From: Apostichopus japonicus
Taxonomy: Eukaryota; Echinodermata; Holothuroidea; Aspidochirotida; Stichopodidae
NCBI RefSeq assembly: GCF_037975245.1
Contig: NC_092563.1
Coordinates: forward strand, 26,196,960-26,260,959
Direction of reading: 5' to 3'
DNA: 64,000 bases
Below, one piece after another: positions 27,729-40,401 of this stretch. A model generated the notes under the pieces. The model had not been told where the DNA came from. It saw only the letters and a program-made list of their open reading frames with translations, and did no database searches. The position numbers and the translations under genes are program-made. How positions within the stretch are numbered: the stretch's first letter is position 1; the number at the start of each line of letters is the position of its first letter.

Positions 27729-28416
27729 CTTCGCCTCCGTGTGAATACATATATGCGGGCATGGACGTTGAGGGAATTGTGCTTGTGATGATTATTGAGT
27801 GAAGGTGAAGGGGAGATGAGTCGAGCTCACCGCCCATCGGGCATAACAACACGAACCTTTTCCTATACTACTATTATAACATTATTATCAAGAAAAAAGA
27901 GCCATCTTGCTAGTCAAGTCCAGACTCCGTGGTAAAAACGAGGCGTGTAGGAAATAAATACCTTGGGCGGGGGTAATTGGGGGGGGGGTATTCATAGACG
28001 GATTCTTACGGATTCCGCCTATTGAGTGATTGCGAAATATCGTCTATGTTGTCAGAACCGTTAGCAGGTGTGACACCAAAATATATAGGGGCAAAACGGT
28101 TGATATGCATATACATAATAACGAAATGCACTAATGCGATTTACGGCAATGTTATGAAGGCACAGTATTTATTTATTTCCACTGCACATGAACAACTTAG
28201 AAGACCCAAATAAATGTGTAATTCCCGAGGTACTCCCCTTACCCCAATATACTAACTAATAACTCCATATACCCTCCCTCCTACTCCTGTCGAAGTCAAT
28301 GCCTCACCCACACCCCAACCTCTAAAAACAACAGTGGTAGAATAGCACAAATAACTTTTACGGGGAAAAGATAGGCTTCAATGATCTAATAAATATTCTT
28401 TAAGGGCTGCTTTGAA

Positions 28417-28480
28417 GTATGTACCGAGTATGTACCGAGTAGGCCTATGTACCGAGTGTATGTACCGAGTATGTATCGAT
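28417..28480. repeat. Short tandem repeat of TATGTACCGAG
   Basis: Four copies of an 11-base unit, plus a diverged fifth (TATGTATCGAT), with small spacers such as TAGGCC. Confidence 0.8.
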
Positions 28481-29410
28481 CACTGCTTTGCATTTTTGTT
28501 GTTTTTATTGTCATACATTGTAGTGAGGGTCACTATCGATGTGTGAAGGTCAATTTATCGGTTATATACATAATGCGTTACATAGTGTAAAGCCAACGCA
28601 GGGCGATATATTAAGGATATCGAGATTAATGGTTACCGACGGATAGAGGTGGGATGACAATGGTTGAACGGCAGGCCAAGTAGGTTAAAATCCCTCTCCC
28701 CAGCCTTCCCTTCTTCGACCTTGAAGCGATGCAATTCTTGCGTTCGTTCAGCGCTGCTCACACCAGCCGGTTTTGTTCAGCTGCGTTAATGTCTGTATAC
28801 CTTTTCGAAGGAGCTGTAACAACCCCGTCATATATAAATCAGTAGTCAGTGAGTACTGAGATTCTTCGTCTTTACATGGGTAAGGCTGAATAACACTGCG
28901 GATCGTATTGTGCGCCTACGTAATGCTCGGCGGAGCCATAAGGTTTCCACTAGAGATATCACCTTAACTTTACGACTTCGATTGGTGTTCAAGAAGCAGA
29001 ACGGGAGCAATGGTTTTAGTTTTGCGTACGCAAACATCCTCCATTCACCCTAGGTAAATGGACAATCATTCGCTAGTCATGTTGAATAACAAACCTCTTG
29101 GCAGATACTAGCCGATGACATAAACTGTAGTATGGTATCGTCAGAAAGATCATAATCTTAATCTATTGCTGGAAAACTTAGTAATCTAAATCGAGCAATG
29201 ACACGTGGGTGCTAATTCAATGTTTACAAAAGCCACAACAATGAGTGAATCATCTAAGCACGAGTACGGCAGTAGGCAAGGGAGGGGGAGGGGTGGGCGG
29301 GATATACGTCTCCTCCAACAAACGGTTCCATGCATAAGGGATGCGGCAATTACATGCCTTGTTCTTCGTCAAGAAATTACATAAGCCACTGTTCATCCAC
29401 AAAGATCGAC

Positions 29411-29900
29411 TGTGTATAGTGTTTCCATTGAGAGCTACTGTAGGATTGCCCCCGCTTCAATACGCGAAAAATAGGTGGCGCTATGTCTCATTATGTACAT
29501 TGATTACGTGGCTTTTCATCACCCTATTTGTGTCTCGAAAAAAAGAAAACGTTGCAGTTTGATCAGAAAAACGACAAAGATAAGTTTCGTGGTAACAAAA
29601 AAGCATTTGATTACTTCCAAACTAAACTTATTGGAGTGTTTAAGTCTGTGTATAGTGTTTAAGACTGTGTATAGTGTTTCCATTGAGAGCTACTGTAGGA
29701 TTGCCCCCGCTTCAATACGCGAAAAATAGGTGGCGCTATGTCTCATTATGTACATTGATTACGTGGCTTTTCATCACCCTATTTGTGTCTCGAAAAAAAG
29801 AAAACGTTGCAGTTTGATCAGAAAAACGACAAAGATAAGTTTCGTGGTAACAAAAAAGCATTTGATTACTTCCAAACTAAACTTATTGGAGTGTTTAAGT
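29411..29900. repeat. Identical tandem duplication, period 255 bp
   Basis: 29411-29645 and 29666-29900 are identical base for base by eye (235 bp), joined by a 20-bp bridge that itself repeats TGTGTATAGTGTTTAAG. It lies 1.0-1.5 kb upstream of the VAP start codon. The same open frame occurs in both copies (from 29475 and 29730), but nothing suggests it is coding. Confidence 0.9.
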
Positions 29901-30919
29901 CTTGCCAAAATGACTATTGATGTGCGCCACTAAAGCTTTTGTCCGCCGTCTGCAATGGAAGACCGTCAAATGTGTTTTGTTTCAATGTAATTCCTCTCTT
30001 CGTTATACGCTTAGACAATGGAAACTGTATATATTATAATGCAGTTGCATTTGGTTGTAAGACTATGAAAATGTCGGTCAATCTTCAAAACAAATATTAA
30101 CACCTAACATAGACCTATTAGATTTCCTCAGCAATCATCAGTGCCTACAGTATATACAAACATCGGGACTCAAATTGTTATTGTTATTAGGACTGTCGCT
30201 TTGGAACATCGAAGTAGCTTATTTGAGTGAACATTATGAAGAGAGTAAAGTTTGGGCCAGTAACGTATACAAATGAACTTGGTGGCGGTCCGCGGACCGC
30301 GGATCAGATAAGGATTATATAGCAAAGCGAGAAATTGCGAGATGGTATTAGATGATATTCGGTTCACCCTAAATCTTCTGGATTATATTGAATTAAACCT
30401 GTCACACGTGAACGCAATGTGATACTTTATTATGTGTCTTTTAGGCTCGAGCCCCTAAAGTGGATTGGCTCATTATTAGACCCCAAGCTTATTTTGGAAT
30501 GAATGATGACTTACTCGTCAAATAACAAAACACAGTTGCCGTAAATGACTGTTATTGATAACAATTTTTAATAATTATTTTAAAAGGCGTTGTTGTGTTT
30601 TTCTGCTTTTGAAACGACGTAAAGGACAACCAAAACCAGATCAGTCATCGATACTGGTTTGGATTGTATTAGGACATGTCAGGGATCTATAACAAGGTAT
30701 ATGCCAATACAGTTTTGAAATTCTTAAGCAGTTGATAAGACTTTGACAGAGCCGTAGATATACTGCTCTGAGTTCTTTTGTTTCGTAATACCGCCCTCAC
30801 TGTAGTGTCATGACCTTCTTCATTACTTGCCAAATCAACTCCCCTACCTTAGTCAAGTAGTAACGGATGTTACCAGTTTGTCTTCTCAGTGCAACTGAAT
30901 TATAGTTTAAAAGTCCAAT

Positions 30920-30977
30920 ATGTCGAAAGGCAGCCAATTATTGGAAATAATTCCTCCAACGGAACTTCATTTTAAGG
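30920..30977 (+). CDS. VAPB: VAP exon 1
   Basis: Encodes [19 protein letters not shown]; the donor AAGG|GTGAG leaves phase 1. Confidence 0.9.
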
Positions 30978-33900
30978 GTGAGAATTCTTCTTAAGGTCGA
31001 AATGTAGCAAATGTTCAATCAGAAAGCGCCTAGTACTATGTTCCATATCTCTCTGTATAGCATTTTGCCATATAGTAGTTCTGCGAAGCTAATTAGACGG
31101 ACAGGTGGTGAGGTTATTTATTTAGTTAGAATACAAATAAGACACCAGTGTTGGCCATTTCTTATGAAATGTGGATACTTACCAATATGTTAACATAATT
31201 TACTAAATCTGTATGCCGCATTTCCCTCTCAGACATCTCGTGATATTAACTTAGCATTCCAACTACTGTACTGACACTAGACCTAGGCTTTGCTATAGAA
31301 ATGAATTGTTGCATGTGGATTTGCTTCAGGTCTGAATGGCTTTCATGGTCTTACAATTGATGAAATACTGTTAAAGCTGTTCTTAATCGTAAGGACGCCA
31401 GAGACTATTGTCTTACATTGTAGCAATGTGGTGGTAGAATAACCGTTTTGATGAATGCCTGAGACAAGTATTTCATGGATAGGATTTTTAACATTTCTGT
31501 GTTCAATCATTTCCTTTTCACATGGACCATCATGGAAGCCATTTTACATGCAGATACTTGTCTTTCACTATAGTACAGTAACCATTGCCTAAGCATCTGT
31601 TTTGAACTTATGATTAGAAAGAAGATTAACAGTTACTCAAGCCCCTCTGTTAAGAATATAACATTTGACCTTGAACATGCTGTGTCACGTACAGTTATAC
31701 AATGTACAGTAGACTAGTATCTATATCTTTGGGTTGTATGCCTAGTGAGTGTGATACATAAAAGGCTGAAAGCCTTATTCACAAACATCATTCCAGAGCC
31801 AATACCATTGTTCATGAGGTTAAAGGGAAATTGAGTTACTAATGGTTACCTAAGTAATATTTATGGGAGATGTTACTATTCCATAGAGCTGTACTGTAGA
31901 TGCCATCTTTAAAAAAAATTCCAAACACTTCTTTTAAGGTACACCATTAGTGACTTTCCTTAAGTGACAAAGACTGATGGGTGTAGAATTGTAATACAGT
32001 AGGAAATATTCTTGTTGTTATTGGTTGTGCTTTGTCTTGGCAGTAGGTCTGCACATTGGTGTTCCTCAATGCTCAGTCTTAGGTCCATTGTTGTTATAAG
32101 TGTAATGGTGAGAACATGAAAGGTCATTGTCTGAAGTTTCCAGAGAGTTTTTACGGAAATATATTATATGTTTGCAATTTGTGGATTCTGTGTTGGTAGA
32201 GATCACTCTCACTACCACAAAGATTGGTTTGCTAAAACTAATATATTCTTGTTGTTTTGGATTACAGGGCCATTCACCCAGGTTGTTTCATCGGAGCTGA
32301 CCTTGAACAATCCATCAGATAAGCATGTATGTTTCAAGATCAAAACCACTGCTCCCAAGAGGTACTGTGTAAGACCAAACAGTGGCATCTTACCACCAAA
32401 GTCAAACATAGCAGTTCAAGGTAAATGGTCTCTTATGTACCCAGAGTCTTGTTTCTTCATTACAATGTCCGTCACATCTGCATCACCTTGTATTATACCA
32501 CTGTCCAGCTTGACAAGGTCTTCAACACTACCATCCCAGTGAATTAATTTGATTCCTCTAAGGTGTTAGTTTAATTGTATTTCAGGTTGAGAGATTAAGC
32601 TTTCAGGTCGTTAACTTGAAGAAAACTCATTATTTTTTAACTTAACTCTCTTTCTGGTCTCCATTCAACATAATTGATGTACTCTTCTCTATCATGCATC
32701 AGTCTAGCCCTAAAGAAGTTGTTTGTTCTATTTATTTATTTATTTATAAATTTTTACAATGTCCCTAGATCAGTAATTGTTCATATTATAGTCCTGTAGT
32801 CCTGTATGAGAAAGGTTGAATCTCCCTTGTCACACTTCTGGTTGTCATTTAATGATCTTCCAAGATCAGTCAGGAATATTTTCTGCCTTCACGATCTTTC
32901 CATTAATCTGTAGATCTCCCCATTTGTTATTAGTCCCATCAAACTGCCAGTACTTTTTACCCCTCTCCATCACTTGCCAGTTACATGTAGGAGTAGTTGC
33001 ATTGTCTCCCTCATTTCTTTAAGAAACTGATTTAACAGCTAAGAAGCTTGCTCAGTTCTTTTGCTTTTATTCACATTTCCTTTGGTCACCTTTTAAAAGG
33101 AGTCACATCATTAGTAAATAATGGTAAACAAAAGTAATCAGTAATAACTAATGACTAAACATGTTTATTAGCCAGTACGTTTCGTTAAGGTTCAAATCAA
33201 AATATAGTAGACTATGCCACAATAAAATAAATATAATATTGGAAGTTCCAAGTACCACATTAAAGATATTATCCTGTGAAGAGAGTTGCTGTACCCTTTA
33301 CATTAAGTAGCACATGTATATGTGATTGGGTGATCTTTGTGTCACTCATAGTGTCGGATCCATAAATCTTTCACATTTACAAACTGATTCGCAGCTTCAT
33401 GTAACTGAGAAATGTGATAATTTCTTCAATGGATAATGTGACACTTACATGACAAGCAAATTATCCTACACTTTTATTTTGAAAATCTCATCTCAATATG
33501 ATGTTCCTAACTCTACGTAGATATGCTTGTTTGAATATTAACTATTTCATATCGGATATTAGCTCTTGTTTTGCTACTGGAAGTAAATCATAGAAGGAAG
33601 GTGGGCTGGGCTGTGATGTAATCATGGTACATGTTCTTCAAGAGGTGATTTTTTCTAAGATTAAAATATTATTGCCGATTTACACCTGAACGGTAACAAT
33701 GACGTGATACATTGGAATGTGTTTGCTTAGTCGTTTCAATGATAGCTACACTGTTATCTTTGGAAACCCCAAAAAGTACATGATTCCTTTTTCTAGACAT
33801 TTTTTTTTAAATCAGAGTGATGCACATTTCACTCACTTTTACAAGATCGAGGAGGAACTTTAGGTTATAGCACTGTTCAATTGGAAAAACTTGGTGCTCT

Positions 33901-36900
33901 GGTGTATAGGATGATATGGAATAGTTCCTGTGGAGTATGTTTTTAGCCTTTTGTTGAACATTTAGTGTTAGAAGAGCTACAGTCCTTTAGGAAACAAGCA
34001 CGCTCCTCACTTTTCCATAGTTGCTAGAGTTCTTTCCCTTTCAAATGATCAATTTGTCCAAGTTCAAGCTGACAGCAATGTGTCTAATCAGCAATATTGC
34101 TTAAATAAAGTGAACACTAAGATGTACTGTATATATACTGTATTACTCAATGACACTTTATCATATGATATGTGGAAATTCCTACAACTGTCTTTATAGT
34201 ACTTCTTCAACCTCAGTCGTGATCTTATTATGAAATAAAAGGGTTTCTTTTTTTATAAGCTGATTGTTCTGCTGTTTCATTAGTGCAGTGACTCAGTGCA
34301 AAACTTTGACAATCCTTTGACCAACGTACTTTGATTTTGTGCTGCCATTTAAAATTTGTCTCTGTTTGCTATCACCATATATTCCCAGTCCAAGGGTTAT
34401 TTACTTCACCATGTAACTCAAGGTTGTAACAAGTGGCAGTAGTTGAAACCTTCCACGTATACTGACATACATACAGACCGTGAGATCGTAATCGCTGGTT
34501 GATATCGTTTGGTCCCGTACCCCAATATGAACCTGTTGAGTCTGTAGGGCCTACTTGATGGGCAATCACAGCTTCATATGGTACCCTGACTACCCTCATG
34601 TGACTCTGTTGGGTCTGTACTTTAAATGGGAGTCCGTGTACATTTACTGTTCTAACAAACCTAGTACTGTAGTTAACACTAGTCATAGTCATTAGAACGT
34701 TCAACAACCTTGTAAGTTTAACAGCTTTCAAGGCTGTTGATTGTCTTTAATAGCGTTTCTTCTTTTTGTCAATGTTGAACTTTGAAATGCTCCAGTAAGT
34801 AATAGCAACTGACACATGTAGTGCATGTGTGACTGCTTGCTTGCAATGCAAATAAGTACTGTACACTGGATCATTCCATAATAGGAGAACAAGTGGCCTA
34901 GTAAGGTCACCCTCCTGGATTTAGCCTATTGAAGTCGATGGGCCACAAATGCTAACTCTAAACATTGTATGCCAGGACCTTATTGTGAACACACTATCTT
35001 TCTTCCAGTCACATTTTTTGGGTTTATAATTGCTTAATAGTTCAGTTGTAACAAGTATTAGTAGTTTGTGTAATAATGCACTGGCCAGTGACCTCTTTTC
35101 CAGTGTTTAATTGATTTAATGACCGACATTGGTTACAACTTACAAGACTGACAATTGAACCCAAATTTAGGGCATTACTCGAGTCAATTCAAGTCACCAA
35201 AGGCTAGATACTTGAGTCAATTCAAGTCACCAAAGCTACAGAATTGAGTCAAGTCAAGTCATCAGAGCTAACGACTTTGAGTCGAATTGAGTCACAATGA
35301 CTTGAGTCCAGTAGAGTCTCTTGACATTTAGCAATCACACTCAGAATCTTTTGCACTCACTTCAAGTCTAGTGTCCCTGAAAGAGGGACATAACAACACT
35401 TGTAGTTGGTCTGTCCTAAAACAATCTCTTGATAATACAGTATGTGAGCAGAGCCGCTCTTTGTGGTTTTGTCTTGCACAGTATGTACTCCACCATCAAT
35501 ATAAACTACTGTTATCCTGAGAGTGGTTTGTTAAGGATGTTAAGTTTTTGTGTTCGTAAGGTTGTGTGAACCCGTGTTTAATTCTAAGTGGTCTAATTAT
35601 TCAGTATTAAGAGGATGTTGTAAGTCTGTAGACTTTTTGGGATTGAGGCAGCAATCGTTGCCTCTTCATTAAGTATTTTATCATATTGACTTCACAGATT
35701 TGGAAAACATAATATTTGCTTCTCTGTCCACATCATATCTCATAAAACCTACATGTAATACTGTATATAATACTCCACATTTATAAGTTTATGCTGATTT
35801 AATTTTTTTTCTCATGAATTCTAAATTTCCCAACAAACGGAATGCCACCCACCCCTTCCTGATTCCTATCGTGTAAAAATTCTGCTGATGCTAAAACGAA
35901 GCTGTGTTCGTACTGAAGTTCCCTTTGCTATTTACTCTACTGCTGTTTGTTAAATTCCAGTACAGTAGTATAGTAGGATAGCAACAGGTCTTCGCCTGTA
36001 ACTTGATAATTTACTCTAGTCTCAGTACTACCCCCTCATTGTTTATCTGAGACCTCTAAGCAAACATTGCAATGTACACTTGCCCTTTGCAGCCTTTTAA
36101 TTGCAACACGTTTCCAGAAAGTTCCAAAAGTAGAATCATGTTTTAGTATTAAAGTTGTAGCAGGTAGAAAGTATTACAAAGTGGGCAGGTGCATCATAAC
36201 TGCATACCTTACTGTACATAGATGTATATTCCACAGAACTTTGTCTTACATCTAGAAGAGAAATTAAAACCTAGGTATTTTCCATAATGGAACTGGAATT
36301 GGAAATGGAGTTCAGTGTAATTACCATTAATATAAATTAACAAATAAAATTAACTGCTAGAAAGTTTCAATTATGGTAGCAATTCCTTACATCTCTTTCT
36401 TTCTCTATCATGTATTTATAAACTGTTGCTGGAAAGATGCTATTATCAGGGAGAACTCTGTTAAAGTTGAAGTCCAACTCCCAATTCCAACTTATACTGT
36501 AAAACTAGTTCAATGTCACACAGAACCTTCCTCCTTCAACCTCTTTGGCAATATCATACAGACCTTCCTTAAAAAAAACATTCCTTTCACACACGTTACC
36601 ATGGTAACTGCACTCAGTCTAATTAATGTTATTAAACTGGCAAACTATGTTCTGTAGCACTTGGATTTAATTGTCAAACACTTCAGACCTTTCGACAGAA
36701 ACTTCAGACCTGAAAATGGAGTAATGTTGAAAATACTTAGAACGACTACTTGTGGATGATTTAAGGGTGCGGGACACATGGTGTTATTCGATTGAATTAA
36801 TTTATGGCTTATCCAGGTTTCATTTGCTGTGGGATGAATTTTTTTGTTGGTGTAAATAGTGTTTCTATTTAAGATGCACAGTTCTAGAGGTTTTGTTGTG

Positions 36901-39900
36901 TGATTTCCAATTTCATAATATTATCTCAGATTTTACAAAACTTGGGTTTGTTTTTTGGGTTTGGGTTTGTTTTTTTAAGCTTTTAATGTTAATTTGTGTG
37001 ATTTTCCATTACCCATAATATGATCTCAGATTTTCCAAAACATTGTGTGTTTGAATGTTTACTTTCAGCTTTTATTATTCATTTGTGTAAAACTTTGACT
37101 CTGTATCAAATTGTCATGTGATTTGCACAAAGTTTATGTTTTTTAAAAAGATATGAATAATAGAGTTATGAGTCATAATGTTATTTTATTTAGTTAATCA
37201 TTAGTCAAAGGTTGAGAAGGAAATAGAGGAAACTGGCAATTACAGTTTATATGTGATCATGTAAGTCTAATGGTTTGAATACTTTCCATGTCTCATGTGA
37301 TACGATGTTACCTTACTTCATGCAGATGTTACAATAATTATCTCTGTTTTCATGTTTACTTCTTGCAGTTATGTTACAGCCATTCGATTATGATCCCAAT
37401 GAAAAGAACAAGCACAAATTTATGGTTCAGTCCGTTGTCGTAGCAAACTCGCAGACCGATCCTGAAGCTGTGGTAGGTGCCATTTTCTCCTGCTTGCTAC
37501 CCTGTTTAACCCTGTTTATTGTATTTCGCCCAATAATTCTGCGCATAAGTGAAATTCCAAAGTGAGATGATCAAAGAAAGTGGTAGAACTTGTGTGTGCT
37601 TCTTAGGGTTTGATTAAAATAACACCAAAGTACTAGATAGTAGTGCGTAATTCTTGACACACCTCTGGGTCAGATAACAAAGTTATTGGCATTCACTTAC
37701 ACTAACGATCGGGGCAAATTTTTAACGATCATCAGACACGACCGAATTTCTGTTCCAGGGACGACCAGAATCTGCCTTGTATGTAGTCTGGCGTACTACT
37801 AGGTTTGTTTACATCAAAAACATATATATTGTAACTAAATAACCCAAAATATGTAAAATGATCAAATTGGTATGATTATCACCCTCCATAACGTGGGAGA
37901 TGCTGATATAAAACAAAGATGGTGGTAGGTCTGTCCTTAAAGTTTTGCCCTGTCAACTTTATGTATTTTGTGCAGATATATTATATCCTCTGTTGAAGGG
38001 GATAATCCTCTCGGCATATATTCTATGTTTGGCAAAGTTGGATGTGTCTCTTGAGCCTCATTGATGTAGTCTCTGAGCTCCGGCCAGGCTACAGGACCTA
38101 CATACCGTATACTGTCATATATTATCACGATGCATGATGTCCTTCATATTCTATTCTGAAATGCTGCCATCTGTTGATCAAATTAACTAACTACATACAT
38201 TTTGTTTCTGAATGGGAGTTCATCTCATTGCCCAGAAGATGTCAAAGAAATAGAGTTGTGATTACGAACTCGTCAATTTGTAGATTGAAATGATAAGAAC
38301 TGTCTCATGTCATACGTTGTTCTTTTACAAGTTCGTGGATAGAATGTGCAGTGTACTTACTCCTTGTCCACGCGGTGCCAGTAGTAGAAATCAGTATGTT
38401 TATCATGTATATGGTGTAGAAGTATTAATCCTGAGAATCTGTTCAAATCATTTGAGAGACTCTTGTGTTAATTTACAACTATTTCAAATGGGATGACAGT
38501 GATCCAGCATTATGAAACCTTGTCAAAATATTCTAGGTCTTAGTTGCTTCTGTCACATGTATGAATGAGTTGTTTTCATTTTGATAAATTGTTGTTGAAA
38601 ATTAACCTGAATTCAGTTTGACAGCTCAGTCCTACCTTTTGCACTTGCTTGAACTTAATGTTATTCATGTTTATATTTTGATAGTGGAAAACTGCCAGCC
38701 CAGGAGAATTAATGGATACAAAGCTTAAGTGTGTCTTTGACTGGCCCGGAGCAGCGCCCTCACAGGTACGTACAGCAAGATCTATCCCTTTTGATGTACG
38801 TGTACGTTGGACGGCCGTACTGTACATTGCATAGCCATAGAGGACAACTGTGTACATCACACATCTGATGCATGTTGCACTTATTGCATATATAACCTGG
38901 ACTTTTACCTGTGTTTACCTCTCACATACACTCTGGGGTTAGCAAACATGTGTGTACTTATCATAAATACTATGTATGTGAGTTGTACGCTCCATTGAAT
39001 GTCTGGTATGACAAACACCATTTGGGGATTGTTTAACTGATGATGAAAGTCCTGTTAGGTCAAATGTGTTTTATGTGTAAAATATTGAGTGAAATGGAAC
39101 AGTTCGTACAGTGTGGCTGTACTTTTAACATAAATCTGTTACTGAACAGTGTTGTAAGGTACCTTCAATGGGCCCAGGAATTAAATCAGTTATTGTCAAG
39201 TTGAGCACTGGCATTTAGAAGGCCTTTACTCTACAGTTGGCACTGATTGTTCCATCACCAAGACCGGTGCTGTGGCCGAGTGGATAAAGGCGGTGGCAAT
39301 TGAAGCAATGAGGCTTAGCAATCAGGAGGTTCCGGGTTTGATACCCGGCCAAGTCATAGTAAGGTGGGTTTTTCATCTAAGAGCAAATCTAGGGTTTTCC
39401 CATCTGAAATGACTTTCAAAATTGAAAAGATTCCAAATTTGATTTGAAAAATGTTGAATTGGAAGTCACTTGACGGGTAAGTTGTAATCCATAAACCCTT
39501 GCGGGCTTCTCCCACATTTGTGGTCGCTTATGCGTCATAAAATAACTACTGATTATTATTTATCACCCACCCATCCAACCATGAACCCTCCCACCCACCC
39601 ACCCACCCACCAATTGGCATTACCATACCCTGTTCTACCATCCCTTCTTATGGTTTGAATGTCTTAAAAGTGTTAGATTTCTATACAACACTCTCTGTGT
39701 AACAAAGAAACTGTCCCATTAAAGCAGTCTTCATTTATGGATCCTTTTAGAGACTAACCATACTGTATATACAGTATGGTTACATACAGTACAGTACATG
39801 TACATACTGTACAAATCAGCATACATATATTCAATAGCATTATCATATGGACAGTATCTATGTTATATGTGTGTAGTACAGTATATGACCCTTGGTAAAT

Positions 39901-40369
39901 TTAATCACCAGTGCAGACCCCTCATACCGATGTGCTGCCTCCAGTTCTGTGCCTTGCAATTATCAATCTAGTACTGATGGAATGAGTGATGTGTGTATTT
40001 CAGTTTGTGTGTGTGTGTGTGTGTTTACTTGTGTTTGAATCACTTCAGAGTATAAAGGCAGTGCCTTGCAGTGAACATTTTATGATGGAATTAGATTATC
40101 GGTTACCTGGAATTGTGCATCAGCTGTAAGCAAGTGCATAGTACAAACAAATGTCAGTTTTAAACCAAACAGACATATATCCATAACAATCAAAGGTGAA
40201 ATCTTTACCACTCCTTGTATACGTTGAATAAACATCATTCCCGTATGGTTGCTTACCAAGGTTATCTACCACTTTGCCATGAATGCATTTCCCGGCTACA
40301 CATTAACATGACTACCACACATGTAGTGCAGTTTAGCCTCCAACTAATGAAGAGTACTGTCAGTCCGTG

Positions 40370-40401
<32 letters not shown>

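Larger units (their letters stand above)
20994..30919. other. Large gene-poor interval before VAP
   Basis: No exon of a recognisable protein was found. The contents called separately are a GC-rich patch, an AACCGGTT cluster, simple repeats, a palindrome, one small membrane-protein ORF and a 255-bp tandem duplication. Sequence near 25375-25400 and 25585-25605 carries GGGCCCGG-type words that may be old transposon pieces. Confidence 0.4.

Noticed and set aside
30285-30300. 16-bp perfect palindrome GCGGTCCGCGGACCGC
   Set aside because: Striking but isolated; similar words are common in transposon ends, and no element boundaries were found.
34372-34731. 119-codon minus-strand frame in VAP intron 2
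   Set aside because: Some protein-like stretches, but no recognised family, no splice context and no partner exons found.
37937-38128. 63-codon minus-strand frame in VAP intron 3 with a protein-like composition
   Set aside because: It could be an old transposon ORF piece, but it is too short and unmatched to call.
39265-39350. tRNA-Leu or tRNA-Ser gene
   Set aside because: A and B boxes are present but the anticodon arm does not fold and the sequence continues into a SINE body.
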